In this document: in pieces, positions 27,028 through 36,503 of the stretch
Position numbering within the stretch: the stretch's first letter is position 1
Layout: each line of letters opens with the position of its first letter
Assembly (NCBI GenBank): GCA_945866125.1
Contig: CAMBFZ010000007.1
Span: 62,001 to 126,000, forward strand
Source: Bordetella parapertussis
GTDB taxonomy: Bacteria > Pseudomonadota > Gammaproteobacteria > Burkholderiales > Burkholderiaceae_D
Direction of reading: 5' to 3'
DNA length: 64,000 nucleotides
The notes under the pieces: model-generated
What the model was told of the DNA's origin: nothing
Seen by the model: the letters and a program-made list of their open reading frames with translations, nothing else
Databases searched by the model: none
Translations under genes and position numbers: made by a program

Positions 27028-29247
27028 ATGCCAATGCGCCTTCTCTGGTTATCGTTGCGCTTGCTGCTTCCCCTTGCGTTGGTGCTGGGCTCGTTTTCTT
27101 TGGTGGCCTTGCCGCTGGTGGATGATTTGACGCAGCGTTGGTTTGTGCGCGATCTTGATAGCCGCTCACAGATGTTGGCGTCCACCTTGCAAGCGCCGCT
27201 TTTGGTGCTGGTGGCGGCGCAAGATCGTGCCGGCATCACGGGTTTGTTTGATCGCGCGGTGGCGGATGGCAAACTCAAGGCCATCGCATTTTGTGATGCA
27301 AGTGGGCAGTTGCTTTATCACAGCAGCTTGGTTCCGTCGCCACTTCAGTGCAATGGATCGGCAAACGCTGCGCTGCGCGTGACCGAGAGCGCGCTGGAGC
27401 AGAACGGTATACATGTGGGCAAAGTGCTGCTGGCACAAGACACTGGTTTTATTGCAGGCCGCAGCGCGCAATTTCGCCACTATGTATTGATCATGTTTGC
27501 GCTGCTGTTTTTGGTGCTCTCCGTGATGGGCGCCTGGCTGGCGCATTGGAGCTGGCAGGGTTGGATGCGCGCATTGAAAGCCCTGGTGCGACCCGATCCG
27601 GTAGCGCGTGAACAGTGCAGTACGACGCCTCCCGAATTTCGTCCGCTCTTGAGCGATTTGCGCGCGATGCTGCATACGATGCAGGGCGAGTCGCGTGGGC
27701 CGGAGTCGTCACCGCAGAGCTGGACGGCGCAAAAATTGCGCACGCTCTTGCATGATGAATTAGCCGGCGACGAAGTGCTGGTGGTGTCGAATCGCGAACC
27801 CTATATTCACGAGCGCAGTAAAGACGGGCTTGGCATTGTGGTGCGGCGTCCGGCTAGTGGCTTGGTCACTGCCGTGGAACCGGTTATGCGGGCCTGCTCG
27901 GGCACCTGGATTGCGCATGGCAGTGGTGAGTCGGATCGGGAGACCGTCGACCGTCATGACCGGCTGCAGGTGCCGCCGCATCGTCCGGCGTATACCTTGC
28001 GCCGGGTGTGGCTCTCGCCCGAGGAAGAAGAAGGCTATTACTACGGATTTTCTAATGAGGGTATGTGGCCGCTCTGTCATATCGCTCATGTACGACCGGT
28101 ATTTCGCTCATCCGATTGGGATCAATACGTCGCCGTTAATCAGCGTTTTGCTGACGCCGTTATTGCCGAGGCACAGTCGGATGATCCGGTGGTGCTGGTG
28201 CAGGATTATCACTTCGCGCTGTTGCCGCGCATGGTGAGGGAAAAGCTACCAAAGGCGACCATCATCATGTTCTGGCATATCCCATGGCCTAACCCGGAAT
28301 CATTTGGTATCTGTCCATGGCGCGAAGAAATTCTTGAGGGCTTGCTGGGCAATACGTTGCTTGGATTTCATACGCCACTGCATTGTAAAAATTTTCTTGA
28401 AACCGTCGATCGCTTTCTTGAAACCCGGATCGAATACGAGTCTTCCACGATCTCTTATGGTGGCGCCCTGACGCGCGTCGAGCCGTATCCGATTTCGATT
28501 GCCTGGCCTGAGCCCGAAGGGCAGCCGGATCTGCCGCAGTGCCGGCTTGCTGTACGCGAAGAATTTGGTTTGCCCGCATCGCACCGGCTGGCGTTAGGCG
28601 TGGACCGGCTTGATTACACCAAAGGCATTATTGAGCGCTTTCAGGCGCTGGAGCGTTTGCTCGAATCCCATCCCGAACTGATTGGCCGCTTTTCTCTTTT
28701 GCAGATTGCTGCACCCAGCCGTTCGTCGCTGGAAGAATATCAGCGCCTCGAATCAAGGGTGCGGGTGTTGGCGCATCAGATTAATCAACGTTTTGCCAAT
28801 CCGGTAGCGCCGCCTGTTTTGTTACGCGTAGAGCATTTTGATGCAGACCAGTTGGCGCGCATTTATCGTGCTGCTGATATTTGTGTGGTCACGAGTTTGC
28901 ATGATGGGATGAATCTGGTTGCCAAGGAATTCATCGCTGCACGCGATGATGAGCTGGGCGTGTTGATTTTGTCGCAGTTCACGGGTGCTGCACGCCAACT
29001 GCACGAAGCGCTGATTATTAATCCGTATCACATTGAGCAAGGTGCACAGGCTTTGTATCGCGCCCTCACCATGCCCACACCCGAGCAGCGTGAGCGTATG
29101 CGCAGCATGCGTTCTCTGGTGCGCGATTTTAATGTGTATCGCTGGGCGGGGCTGATGCTGCTTGATGCGGCACGCTTGCGACGGCGCCAGCGTGTCACGG
29201 AAAAAATTCAGACGCACAGCAAGCGTTCGCTGCGACGAGTGGTATGA
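27028..29247 (+). CDS. otsA: Trehalose-6-phosphate synthase with N-terminal membrane sensor-like domain
   Basis: The C-terminal ~490 residues (from residue ~250, VLVVSNREPYIHE) form a complete GT20 trehalose-6-phosphate synthase joining UDP-glucose and glucose-6-phosphate; VDRLDYTKGIIERFQALERL and DGMNLVAKEF are visible. Ahead of it is an extra ~249-residue module: a helix at residues ~5-28, a ~120-residue presumably periplasmic segment, and a second helix at ~152-174, followed by a linker, the layout of sensor proteins. E. coli OtsA (~470 residues) lacks this. The enzyme would thus be tethered to the inner membrane. The gene overlaps otsB by ATGA. Confidence 0.92.
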   Translation: MPMRLLWLSLRLLLPLALVLGSFSLVALPLVDDLTQRWFVRDLDSRSQMLASTLQAPLLVLVAAQDRAGITGLFDRAVADGKLKAIAFCDASGQLLYHSSLVPSPLQCNGSANAALRVTESALEQNGIHVGKVLLAQDTGFIAGRSAQFRHYVLIMFALLFLVLSVMGAWLAHWSWQGWMRALKALVRPDPVAREQCSTTPPEFRPLLSDLRAMLHTMQGESRGPESSPQSWTAQKLRTLLHDELAGDEVLVVSNREPYIHERSKDGLGIVVRRPASGLVTAVEPVMRACSGTWIAHGSGESDRETVDRHDRLQVPPHRPAYTLRRVWLSPEEEEGYYYGFSNEGMWPLCHIAHVRPVFRSSDWDQYVAVNQRFADAVIAEAQSDDPVVLVQDYHFALLPRMVREKLPKATIIMFWHIPWPNPESFGICPWREEILEGLLGNTLLGFHTPLHCKNFLETVDRFLETRIEYESSTISYGGALTRVEPYPISIAWPEPEGQPDLPQCRLAVREEFGLPASHRLALGVDRLDYTKGIIERFQALERLLESHPELIGRFSLLQIAAPSRSSLEEYQRLESRVRVLAHQINQRFANPVAPPVLLRVEHFDADQLARIYRAADICVVTSLHDGMNLVAKEFIAARDDELGVLILSQFTGAARQLHEALIINPYHIEQGAQALYRALTMPTPEQRERMRSMRSLVRDFNVYRWAGLMLLDAARLRRRQRVTEKIQTHSKRSLRRVV

Positions 29248-30026
29248 CCAATTTTTTTTCGGACGCAGGCCAGCGCGCGTTGCATGATTTTGTCATGCCC
29301 GGGATGCTGTGCCTGTTTGATTTTGACGGCACCCTGGCGCCCCTGGTCGATCAGCCATCGGCGGCTGTTTTGCCGCAACCGGTGCAGCAGCGGTTACATC
29401 AGTTACAACGCAGCGCGCAAGTCGGCATCGTGACCGGGCGATCACTCGCCGATATCGGCGCGCGACTTGAGTTTGTGCCGGACTATCTGATTGGTAATCA
29501 CGGCCTCGAAGGGCTGCCCGACTGGCAGCAGCGCGCTGCTGAATTTGATCATATTTGCAGTGCGTGGCGTGCCGATCTGGCCACGGCTCTGAGCGGCATG
29601 GATGCCGGCATACATCTCGAAGACAAGCGCTATTCCCTGTCGCTGCACTATCGGCACGCGCACGATCCGGCGCACGCGATGCAGCAATTGCCTGTGCTGT
29701 TTTCCCAGCTCTCGCCGGCGCCGCGTGTGATTCCCGGCAAATGCGTTTTTAGCTTATTGCCTCCGAGCGCGATCGACAAAGGGCAGGCCGTCACGCAGCT
29801 TATTGCGCAAACAGGGGCAGCGCGCACGCTTTATGTTGGCGACGATGTGACCGACGAAGACGTGTTTGGGTTGCGGCGCAAAGACTTGTTGTCGGTGCGA
29901 GTGGTGTTTGATCCGCACTCGGCCGCCCAATTTTTTATACCGGAGCGTGCAGCGATTGAAGATTTGCTTGATCGCTTAGTGCTTTGCCTGCAAGCCCCTC
30001 CCATTCGTCAGACAGGACAGTCATGA
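29244..30026 (+). CDS. otsB: Trehalose-6-phosphate phosphatase
   Basis: A 260-residue HAD-family phosphatase that releases trehalose from trehalose-6-phosphate. The catalytic motif is LFDFDGTLAPL at about residue 24, the second conserved region is VGIVTGRSLADI, and the metal-binding motif IV is YVGDDVTDEDVFG. It overlaps otsA and the following GH15 gene by ATGA at both ends, indicating one translationally coupled unit for trehalose metabolism, probably stress-related. Confidence 0.95.
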   Translation: MTNFFSDAGQRALHDFVMPGMLCLFDFDGTLAPLVDQPSAAVLPQPVQQRLHQLQRSAQVGIVTGRSLADIGARLEFVPDYLIGNHGLEGLPDWQQRAAEFDHICSAWRADLATALSGMDAGIHLEDKRYSLSLHYRHAHDPAHAMQQLPVLFSQLSPAPRVIPGKCVFSLLPPSAIDKGQAVTQLIAQTGAARTLYVGDDVTDEDVFGLRRKDLLSVRVVFDPHSAAQFFIPERAAIEDLLDRLVLCLQAPPIRQTGQS

Positions 30027-31819
30027 GCAACCTTGACCTTGGCATGATCGGCAATTCGCACACCAGCGCCCTGATCGATAAAAATGCGCGCATCGTCTGG
30101 TGGTGCTATCCACATTTTGATAGCAATCCCTTGTGTTGCAGCCTGCTGCGTCCCGTTGAAAAAAATCAAAGCGATGACGCGTTTGGATTCATCGATATTC
30201 TCTTTGAAGGCGCGCATATGGTGCGCCAGACCTATCTGCGCAATTCAGCCATTCTGGTCACGCGCTTGCAAGACGAAGCCGGTAACGGCATTGAGGTCAC
30301 GGATTTTGCGCCGCGTTTTTATATGCACGGTCGTATGTTTTCACCGGCGATGATTGTGCGCCTGATTCGTCGCGTCTCAGGTCGTCCGCGTATTGGCTTG
30401 CGTGTAAGGCCGGCGCTAAACTATGGCGCGGCGAAAGCCGATACACGTTGTGGTGCGCATCACGTCACCTATGTTGGCGGCTCACAAGCGATGCGCATGA
30501 CCACCGATGCGTCAATCACAGCCATTACCCAAGAGCGACTATTTTTTTTGCACGATAGCGTGACGCTGCTCATGGGGCCCGATGAAACTGTCGACGGCGC
30601 GCCGCGTGAACTCGGGCGCAGTTTTTATGAGGCCACCACTGCATATTGGCATCGCTGGGTGCGCAATCTTGCCATTCCTTTTGAATGGCAGGATGTCGTG
30701 ATTCGATCGGCTATTACCTTAAAGCTCAACGCCTTTGATGACAGCGGTGCCATCATCGCCGCCGTCACTACCTCGATCCCGGAGTCGCCGGATAGCGGGC
30801 GCAATTGGGATTATCGTTACTGCTGGCTGCGCGATGCGTATTTTGTGGTCAGTGCATTAAATCGGCTTGGGGTCACGGCCACCATGCAGCACTATCTGGA
30901 GTACATCCTCAACATCATTGCTGACTCGCGGGAGATGCCCTTGCAGCCGGTCTATGGTATCCGTCGCGAAACCACGCTGGATGAATGGGAGGCGCCGGCG
31001 TTAACGGGTTATCGTGGCATGGGGCCAGTCAGGGTCGGTAATCTGGCCTGGCATCAGGTGCAAAACGACGTGTTTGGCGCGGCCGTGCTGGCCAGCACGC
31101 ACGCATTTTTTGACACGCGACTCGAGCGCCCAGCGGATCGCCAGATGTTTGCCGATCTGGAACGGCTGGGTGAAAAGGCCGTGGCCTGTTATTTGCAGCC
31201 CGATGCGGGGATCTGGGAATTGCGCGGCGCCAAGCGGGTGCACACGTTTTCCACCGTGATGTGTTGGGCAGCCTGCGACCGGCTTGCCGCGATTGCGCAG
31301 CGCCTGCATTTGCCGCAGCGCGCGCAGCACTGGGCCAGTGAGGCAGAGAAAATACGCAAAGTCATCATCGATGCGGCCTGGAATCCCACGCTGGGGAGTT
31401 TTGTGTCGACCTTTGGCGGCGACCGGCTGGATGCGAGCTTGCTGTTGATGGGCGAGTTTCAGTTTCTTGCGCACGACGATCCGCGCTTTGTCGGCACTGT
31501 GCGGGCGGTCGAGCAGCACTTGCAGCGGGGCGATTTTTTATTGCGCTATGACGAAGAAGATGATTTCGGCAAACCGGACGTGGCCTTCATGGTCTGCACC
31601 CAGTGGTGGATCATGGCCCTGGCGCAAATTGGTGAAACCGCACGCGCGCGTGAGCTTTTCGAAAAAGTGCTGGCGTGCCGCAATCATCTCGGGCTGCTGT
31701 CCGAAGATGTCTCGCTGGATGGCAGCACCTTGTGGGGAAATTTTCCGCAGACCTACAGCATGGTCGGCCTCATCCAGTGCGCAGCCCGCCTGTCTATTCC
31801 CTGGGATGAGGCCTACTGA
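30023..31819 (+). CDS. Glycoside hydrolase family 15 protein (glucoamylase/trehalase-like)
   Basis: A 598-residue GH15 protein without a signal peptide, so probably cytoplasmic. The N-terminal beta-sandwich begins GMIGNSHTSALIDKNARIVWWCYP; the catalytic barrel has NWDYRYCWLRDAYFVVSALNRLG and ends with EDVSLDGSTLWGNFPQTYSMVGL, the usual C-terminal signature. The ATG at 30023 overlaps the otsB stop. Position after otsAB suggests action on trehalose or a related alpha-glucoside, for example recycling trehalose; some GH15 members are trehalases. Exact substrate is not determined by sequence alone. Confidence 0.9.
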   Translation: MSNLDLGMIGNSHTSALIDKNARIVWWCYPHFDSNPLCCSLLRPVEKNQSDDAFGFIDILFEGAHMVRQTYLRNSAILVTRLQDEAGNGIEVTDFAPRFYMHGRMFSPAMIVRLIRRVSGRPRIGLRVRPALNYGAAKADTRCGAHHVTYVGGSQAMRMTTDASITAITQERLFFLHDSVTLLMGPDETVDGAPRELGRSFYEATTAYWHRWVRNLAIPFEWQDVVIRSAITLKLNAFDDSGAIIAAVTTSIPESPDSGRNWDYRYCWLRDAYFVVSALNRLGVTATMQHYLEYILNIIADSREMPLQPVYGIRRETTLDEWEAPALTGYRGMGPVRVGNLAWHQVQNDVFGAAVLASTHAFFDTRLERPADRQMFADLERLGEKAVACYLQPDAGIWELRGAKRVHTFSTVMCWAACDRLAAIAQRLHLPQRAQHWASEAEKIRKVIIDAAWNPTLGSFVSTFGGDRLDASLLLMGEFQFLAHDDPRFVGTVRAVEQHLQRGDFLLRYDEEDDFGKPDVAFMVCTQWWIMALAQIGETARARELFEKVLACRNHLGLLSEDVSLDGSTLWGNFPQTYSMVGLIQCAARLSIPWDEAY

Positions 31820-32013
31820 ACGCGATCTGGTGTTGCGCGGATGCACCGACGTCAGTACATCAGCTAGTAGTTTTCTGTGGGGATTTTCGTCATCTTTCAA
31901 CAACGGAATGATTAACTGTTCGATAACTGGCCAATAGAATGGCTGGTGTCCATTTCGGACCCGTCTGGCGTTACTGCCAGTCATTTTTATTCACAACCGA
32001 ACAGGAAATGATT

Positions 32014-32553
32014 ATGCAAAAATCCGCATTGGCAATCTTACTGACAACCACGCTGGCTCTGCCGCTCGTTGGTCATGCGCAGGAATCCTACGTCAAGCTC
32101 CAAGTTGGTAAGAGCGATTATCCTGACTTTGGCGAAAGTATCAGGCCAGCCGCATTTCTGCTGGGTGTGGGCATGTCACTCAGCAAGACCTGGGATGTCG
32201 AGGCTGGTTATGTACGTTTTGGTATGGCAAAGACATCTGACCCGACGACTATCATTCGTACTCAAACGCAGTCGCTGTATGTGGCAGGGGTCGGAAATTT
32301 CCCGATCACCTCGAGTTTCTCTGCCTATGGCAAGGCCGGTATTTCACTTAATCGGACCACATTCGATGAGTCGTCTGCCAGTGTCTCGATCACTGATTCC
32401 AAGGTTAAACCAACCATTTTGTTTGGCGCCGGCCTGTCTTATCAGTTCACCAAAGAGTTGGCTGGCCTAATTGAGTACAGTTACTACGGGCGCGTTAGCG
32501 ATGACTCGTTCAATCTTAGCTTGGCCACTCTAGGCTTGCGCTACAGCTATTAA
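32014..32553 (+). CDS. Outer-membrane beta-barrel protein
   Basis: A 179-residue exported protein with signal peptide ending near ALPLVGHAQ and then alternating strands (ESYVKLQVGKSDY, TWDVEAGYVRFG, GLSYQFTKELAGLIEYSYYG) closing with LGLRYSY, an aromatic C-terminal residue typical of Bam-dependent barrels. This predicts a small eight-stranded opacity/OmpA-like barrel. The ATG at 32014 has AGGA at proper spacing; ATG 32008 overlaps that site. A tandem relative follows at 32780. Function is unknown. Confidence 0.85.
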   Translation: MQKSALAILLTTTLALPLVGHAQESYVKLQVGKSDYPDFGESIRPAAFLLGVGMSLSKTWDVEAGYVRFGMAKTSDPTTIIRTQTQSLYVAGVGNFPITSSFSAYGKAGISLNRTTFDESSASVSITDSKVKPTILFGAGLSYQFTKELAGLIEYSYYGRVSDDSFNLSLATLGLRYSY

Positions 32554-32779
32554 TCCTCTTGTCTGACCTGCGGGCCCGGCTTCGGTTGGGTCTTCAGGCG
32601 TTGGTTCCGTCACCGTCGACACTGTTTTTTTGTGCGGGCTTAAACAGCCCTACGAAAGTGTTGGATTTCAATCACTCAGGGCTTATCTTTTAGCTAACTA
32701 TTCCGTAGAATCCGATCCGTCCATCACGGACCGGCGCGGCATCCCGCCCGCCGCTTACCTTATTGAACAGGAAATCATC

Positions 32780-33352
32780 ATGCAAAAATCCTTGCTGGCA
32801 GCGCTCGTCGCTGCTGCGCTCATCGTGCCGTTCGCCGCGCAGGCCGAAGGCACTTACGTCACGCTTGGTGTTGGGCAATCGGATTATTCAAATCTTGGGC
32901 CGGGCGTGCCCGCCCAACGGCCGACGGGCTTCAACCTTGGCGTCGGCTTTGCAATCGACAAGACCTAGGATGTGGAAGTCGGCTACTTGCATTTTGGTGA
33001 ACTCAGTGTGACCGGGACCGGTGGCGGGTCGACCGGTACAACAAAGCTCAATACGCAATCGTTGTACGCCGCTGCGATTGGTAAGGTGCCTGTGTCGGAG
33101 TCCTTTTCCGTGTTTGGCAAGTTCGGTCTGGCGGTCCACAGAACTGAGGCAAACAGCGTTTTCACCAGCGGAGGCTCCACCCAATTAAAATCTGCAAGCG
33201 ACAACAAGGTCAATTACCTCCTCGGCGGCGGTGTGAGCTACCAGTTCACCAAAGAGCTTACCGGTCTGGTTGACTACACGTACTTCGACAAAGTCACCGA
33301 TGGCGACCTCAAACTGAGTCTGTTGAGTGTCGGCTTGCGTTACGCGTTTTAA
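32780..33352 (+). pseudogene. Outer-membrane beta-barrel gene interrupted by an in-frame TAG
   Basis: This is a tandem relative of the preceding barrel gene: signal peptide MQKSLLAALVAAALIVPF, conserved GVGQSDY, and a C-terminal part YQFTKELTGLVDYTYF and VGLRYAF that keeps the barrel-closing Phe. Codon 63 is TAG (32966-32968) exactly where the paralogue has Trp in SKTWDVEAGY; here the context reads DKT-stop-DVEVGY. One base change, TGG to TAG, restores a 190-residue open frame, and no other lesion is visible. Either a recent nonsense mutation, an error in the sequence, or amber readthrough. The ribosome site (AACAGGAAATC) matches the sister gene. Confidence 0.85.
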
Positions 33353-33419
33353 ATCGCTTCCCCTCAAGCCGCGTCGCTGGTGTGCTGCTTCGGGGGCATG
33401 CTGTGAAGCCCTCCTAACT

Positions 33420-33435
33420 GGCCGCATGTGCGGCC
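33420..33435. repeat. Perfect 16-base palindrome upstream of the ion channel gene
   Basis: GGCCGCATGTGCGGCC reads the same on both strands. It sits 45 bases before the channel start codon and after the broken barrel gene, without a T-run. It may be an operator or a short hairpin; no regulator can be named. Confidence 0.5.
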
Positions 33436-33480
33436 GGTGCTATGCTCTCTGTCTGGTCTTACCCCAAACTTGGAGTACGC

Positions 33481-34359
33481 ATGGCATCTGGTTCTTCCTT
33501 TCAGCGCGGGCCCGCCAACCCGCGATTTGGCAAGCCAACGCAAGGCTGGCGTGAGCGTCTCTATGTCCTGATCTTCGAGGCCGACACCCGTGCCGGCCGC
33601 CTGTTTGATCTCTTGCTGATCGGCGCCATCGTCATCAGCGTGGCCGTGGTGGTGATCGATAGCGTGCCGGCCATCGCGCTAAAGTTTGGGGCCGGTCTGG
33701 ATCTGGCCGAATGGATCTTCACCCTGCTTTTTACGCTGGAGTATCTGCTGCGCCTCATTTGCGTTCGTCATCCTTTACGCTATGCGACGAGCCTGTTTGG
33801 CGTGATCGATTTGCTCGCCATTTTACCCACGTATATTGCGTTGTTCGTACCTGAGGCGTATGCCTTAATCGATATTCGGGTCTTGCGCTTGCTGCGTATT
33901 TTTCGGATTCTAAAGCTAGCGCTGTACGTCGCTGAGTATAGTATTTTGCTCAGTGCGCTGGCCGCGTCGCGCCGCAAAATTTTGGTATTTTTATCCTTTG
34001 TGATGGTCGTCGTGCTACTCATGGGTACGGCGATGTACGTCGTTGAAGGGCCGCAGCATGGTTTCACCAGTATCCCGACCGCGGTGTACTGGGCCATCAC
34101 TGCCGTGACGACAGTGGGCTTTGGCGACCTAGTCCCGAAGACCGATATCGGGCGCACGATTGCCTCGGTGATGATGTTAGTTGGCTGGGGTACGCTGGCC
34201 GTGCCAACCGGCATTCTTAGCGCTGAGCTCGCTTCGCAGCGTTTCACGGCGCGCACCACCACCCGCACGTGTCCGGAATGTCTGGCTGAGGGACTCGATG
34301 CGCAGGCAAAATTTTGTAGCGAGTGCGGCGCGCTTTTGCCGACCTACCAACAAGATTAA
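33481..34359 (+). CDS. Voltage-gated-type potassium channel with C-terminal zinc ribbon
   Basis: A 292-residue inner-membrane channel of the Kv/ion-transport family. Hydrophobic helices S1-S6 are visible, including an S4-like helix with spaced arginines (DIRVLRLLRIFRILKL), and the pore helix and selectivity filter (YWAITAVTTVGFGDLVP). After S6 a Cys4 segment (CPECLAEGLDAQAKFCSECGALL) forms a double-zinc-ribbon-like tail, seen in some bacterial channels. The ATG at 33481 has GGAG upstream; the open frame can start earlier at 33442 but that lacks a good site. Confidence 0.92.
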   Translation: MASGSSFQRGPANPRFGKPTQGWRERLYVLIFEADTRAGRLFDLLLIGAIVISVAVVVIDSVPAIALKFGAGLDLAEWIFTLLFTLEYLLRLICVRHPLRYATSLFGVIDLLAILPTYIALFVPEAYALIDIRVLRLLRIFRILKLALYVAEYSILLSALAASRRKILVFLSFVMVVVLLMGTAMYVVEGPQHGFTSIPTAVYWAITAVTTVGFGDLVPKTDIGRTIASVMMLVGWGTLAVPTGILSAELASQRFTARTTTRTCPECLAEGLDAQAKFCSECGALLPTYQQD

Positions 34360-34406
34360 TTGCGCGTGACGGAAAAGCCCGCGCCCCTGCGCGTTACCGA
34401 GACGCG

Positions 34407-36503
34407 CTAGGCGTTGGCCGACACGGGCCGGATCGGGATGGTGACACCCCGCTTAATTTGCATGATGCGCGGCGCGCATTGTTCATCGCTGTGATAAATC
34501 ACTACGCAATCCATGCACTGAAAGCATTCGTCATACGCAATGGCCCCATCGGGCTTGATGGCCTGATAGTCACAGCGGTGCCGACAGGTTTGGCAGGGTG
34601 TGCCGCATTCGGTGCGGCGCGGCAGCCATGTAAATAAACGCAGCTTGCCCAGCACCGCAAGACCAGCGCCAAACGGGCACAAATAACGGCAGAAAAATTT
34701 ATACATCACCGCACTGAGCGCAACCAGCCCACCGGCATACAACACAAACGGCCACGCCCGCACAAACACCAGCGTGATGCCGGTTTTGAAGGGCTCAATC
34801 TCCACCAGCATGTCGGTGATCTGCGCGGAGAAAAAGGCGGAGCCGAGGATTAAAGCCAGCAATAAATATTTGATTTTTTTTAAGCGGGCATCGGTGTTGG
34901 TATGCAGCCTGATCTGCGGCACGCGCAAAAATTTGGCGGCCCGCGAGATCAATTCCTGCAGCGCGCCAAACGGGCACAACCAACCGCAAAACGTGGCACG
35001 GCCCCACACAAAAAACGTCACCGCAACAAAAGCCCATAACGAGACCGTCATCGGGTCATACAAGAAAAAGGACAAGCTGCGCCCCTCTTTGAGTGACTGC
35101 AACACGCCCGTCATGTTGACGATCGAGAGTTGGCCTTGTGCGTACCAGCCAATGAAAAATAAAGTGAACAGCAAGAAGCTGACGCGAATCACGGTGAAGC
35201 GGCGCGCACTGGCCGTCAGCCAGCGCTGCTGCGCCAACAAGATCGTCAGTATCAGCAATGCTGCGCCCAGGATGCCGAGCTCAACGGCACGCTGCTGCCA
35301 GATGCTGACCCAGGTTTTGTTGTCACCGGCGGGGACGTCATAAAAACGTTCGGGCACCGTGAGCGTGTAGGGAAAAGATTGGCGAATGATCTCTGGGTAG
35401 ACCATGCCTTTTTCGCGTTTGACGTTGATGAAAAAATCTAGCGGTTTGGACAGATCAAGACCGGTCTGGCTGATGATGCGAAACACCTTAATGTTGTCGG
35501 GATTGACCGGTGTGCCATCGGCTAGGCGTAAGGCAATATCCAGGTCGCGCATCTCGATAGGTAGCCCGCCTTGTTTCAAGACCAGCCGTTCCGGTGAGGT
35601 GCCGGGTGTGAAATCTTCCGGCGTGATGGTGTAACGCCCCCCCCACATCACCAGAATCGCATGGTCGCCTTTTTCCAGACGCCAAGCGAGTTTGTCCCAG
35701 CTTTCTTGGTCAAGCAAATTGCGCCCGATGCTGGGCACGGAGACCATCGCGGTGTAGAGATCAATAAAGACTGCGTCGGGCGCGGCACTGCCTTCGCTGT
35801 CGAGGCCTTCTCCTGCGCTTCCCGCGTAGGCTTTTTCGATTTCACGGTTGCTGAGTGAAATATGACTGACCAGATTTTTTCCGAACAGATCTGCGCTGGT
35901 GTGTTGCTCCATCAGCCCCGGTTTCAGACGCGCGATCTGGTCTGGATCATGGCTGCCAGAAAAGCCCAGTTTTTTGCGAGCGACCGCCAGTGATGAGGCC
36001 AACAAGGTTTGGTTAATGATGCGCACCGATGCGGTCGCTTTGGCGACGCCGTCGATCCGTACATTGTTGCCGTCCATTTTGGCGGTCTTGCGGGTGCCGG
36101 TCTCGATGGTGATATTTTGTGTCAGCGATAAATCTTTGTACTGACTGACAAAATTAAACAAAGGTTGTGGTCCAAGACCTTCGAGAAATACGGGCTCATG
36201 GTGCGAGAGCACCTGCACTTCCAGGAAGGTGCCTTTGGGGTCAAGCGCGATAAGCAGATTGACCGGTATGCCCGCAAAGCCGGGCAGGGCGACGAAATCA
36301 ATCGACTCAAAGACATAGGCCACGAGCTCATTGGTGGTGGCGTTTTGTTTGAAGATGGGCCAGACGGCCAGCTCGGCGTCTTTTTGCCCCACCATCAGCG
36401 GAGAAGGGAATGCTTTAGCGAGCGACTCCGGCGTCATCACGCCAGCTTGCGCGCCAGATAAAAGTGCGCAAAGCAGCAGCCAGACTGCACACAGCGTGCG
36501 CAT
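34407..36503 (-). CDS. NosR/NirI-like FMN-binding, 4Fe-4S polytopic membrane protein
   Basis: A 698-residue membrane flavo-iron-sulfur protein. In order: signal peptide (residues 1-20), an extracytoplasmic FMN-binding domain at ~80-190 with a DGVAKATAS motif that could be the covalent flavin-attachment threonine (ApbE-type), a second periplasmic region, about five to six helices, and cytoplasmic Cys motifs CGWLCPFGALQE, CRYLCPFGAGLA, then CGTPCQTCRHRC and CFQCMDC suited to 4Fe-4S clusters. NosR proper serves nitrous oxide reductase, but no nos genes are here. Its ATG directly follows the stop of the XoxJ-like gene, so it probably carries electrons for the alcohol oxidation system. That role is inference. 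Confidence 0.85.
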   Translation of the reverse strand: MRTLCAVWLLLCALLSGAQAGVMTPESLAKAFPSPLMVGQKDAELAVWPIFKQNATTNELVAYVFESIDFVALPGFAGIPVNLLIALDPKGTFLEVQVLSHHEPVFLEGLGPQPLFNFVSQYKDLSLTQNITIETGTRKTAKMDGNNVRIDGVAKATASVRIINQTLLASSLAVARKKLGFSGSHDPDQIARLKPGLMEQHTSADLFGKNLVSHISLSNREIEKAYAGSAGEGLDSEGSAAPDAVFIDLYTAMVSVPSIGRNLLDQESWDKLAWRLEKGDHAILVMWGGRYTITPEDFTPGTSPERLVLKQGGLPIEMRDLDIALRLADGTPVNPDNIKVFRIISQTGLDLSKPLDFFINVKREKGMVYPEIIRQSFPYTLTVPERFYDVPAGDNKTWVSIWQQRAVELGILGAALLILTILLAQQRWLTASARRFTVIRVSFLLFTLFFIGWYAQGQLSIVNMTGVLQSLKEGRSLSFFLYDPMTVSLWAFVAVTFFVWGRATFCGWLCPFGALQELISRAAKFLRVPQIRLHTNTDARLKKIKYLLLALILGSAFFSAQITDMLVEIEPFKTGITLVFVRAWPFVLYAGGLVALSAVMYKFFCRYLCPFGAGLAVLGKLRLFTWLPRRTECGTPCQTCRHRCDYQAIKPDGAIAYDECFQCMDCVVIYHSDEQCAPRIMQIKRGVTIPIRPVSANA

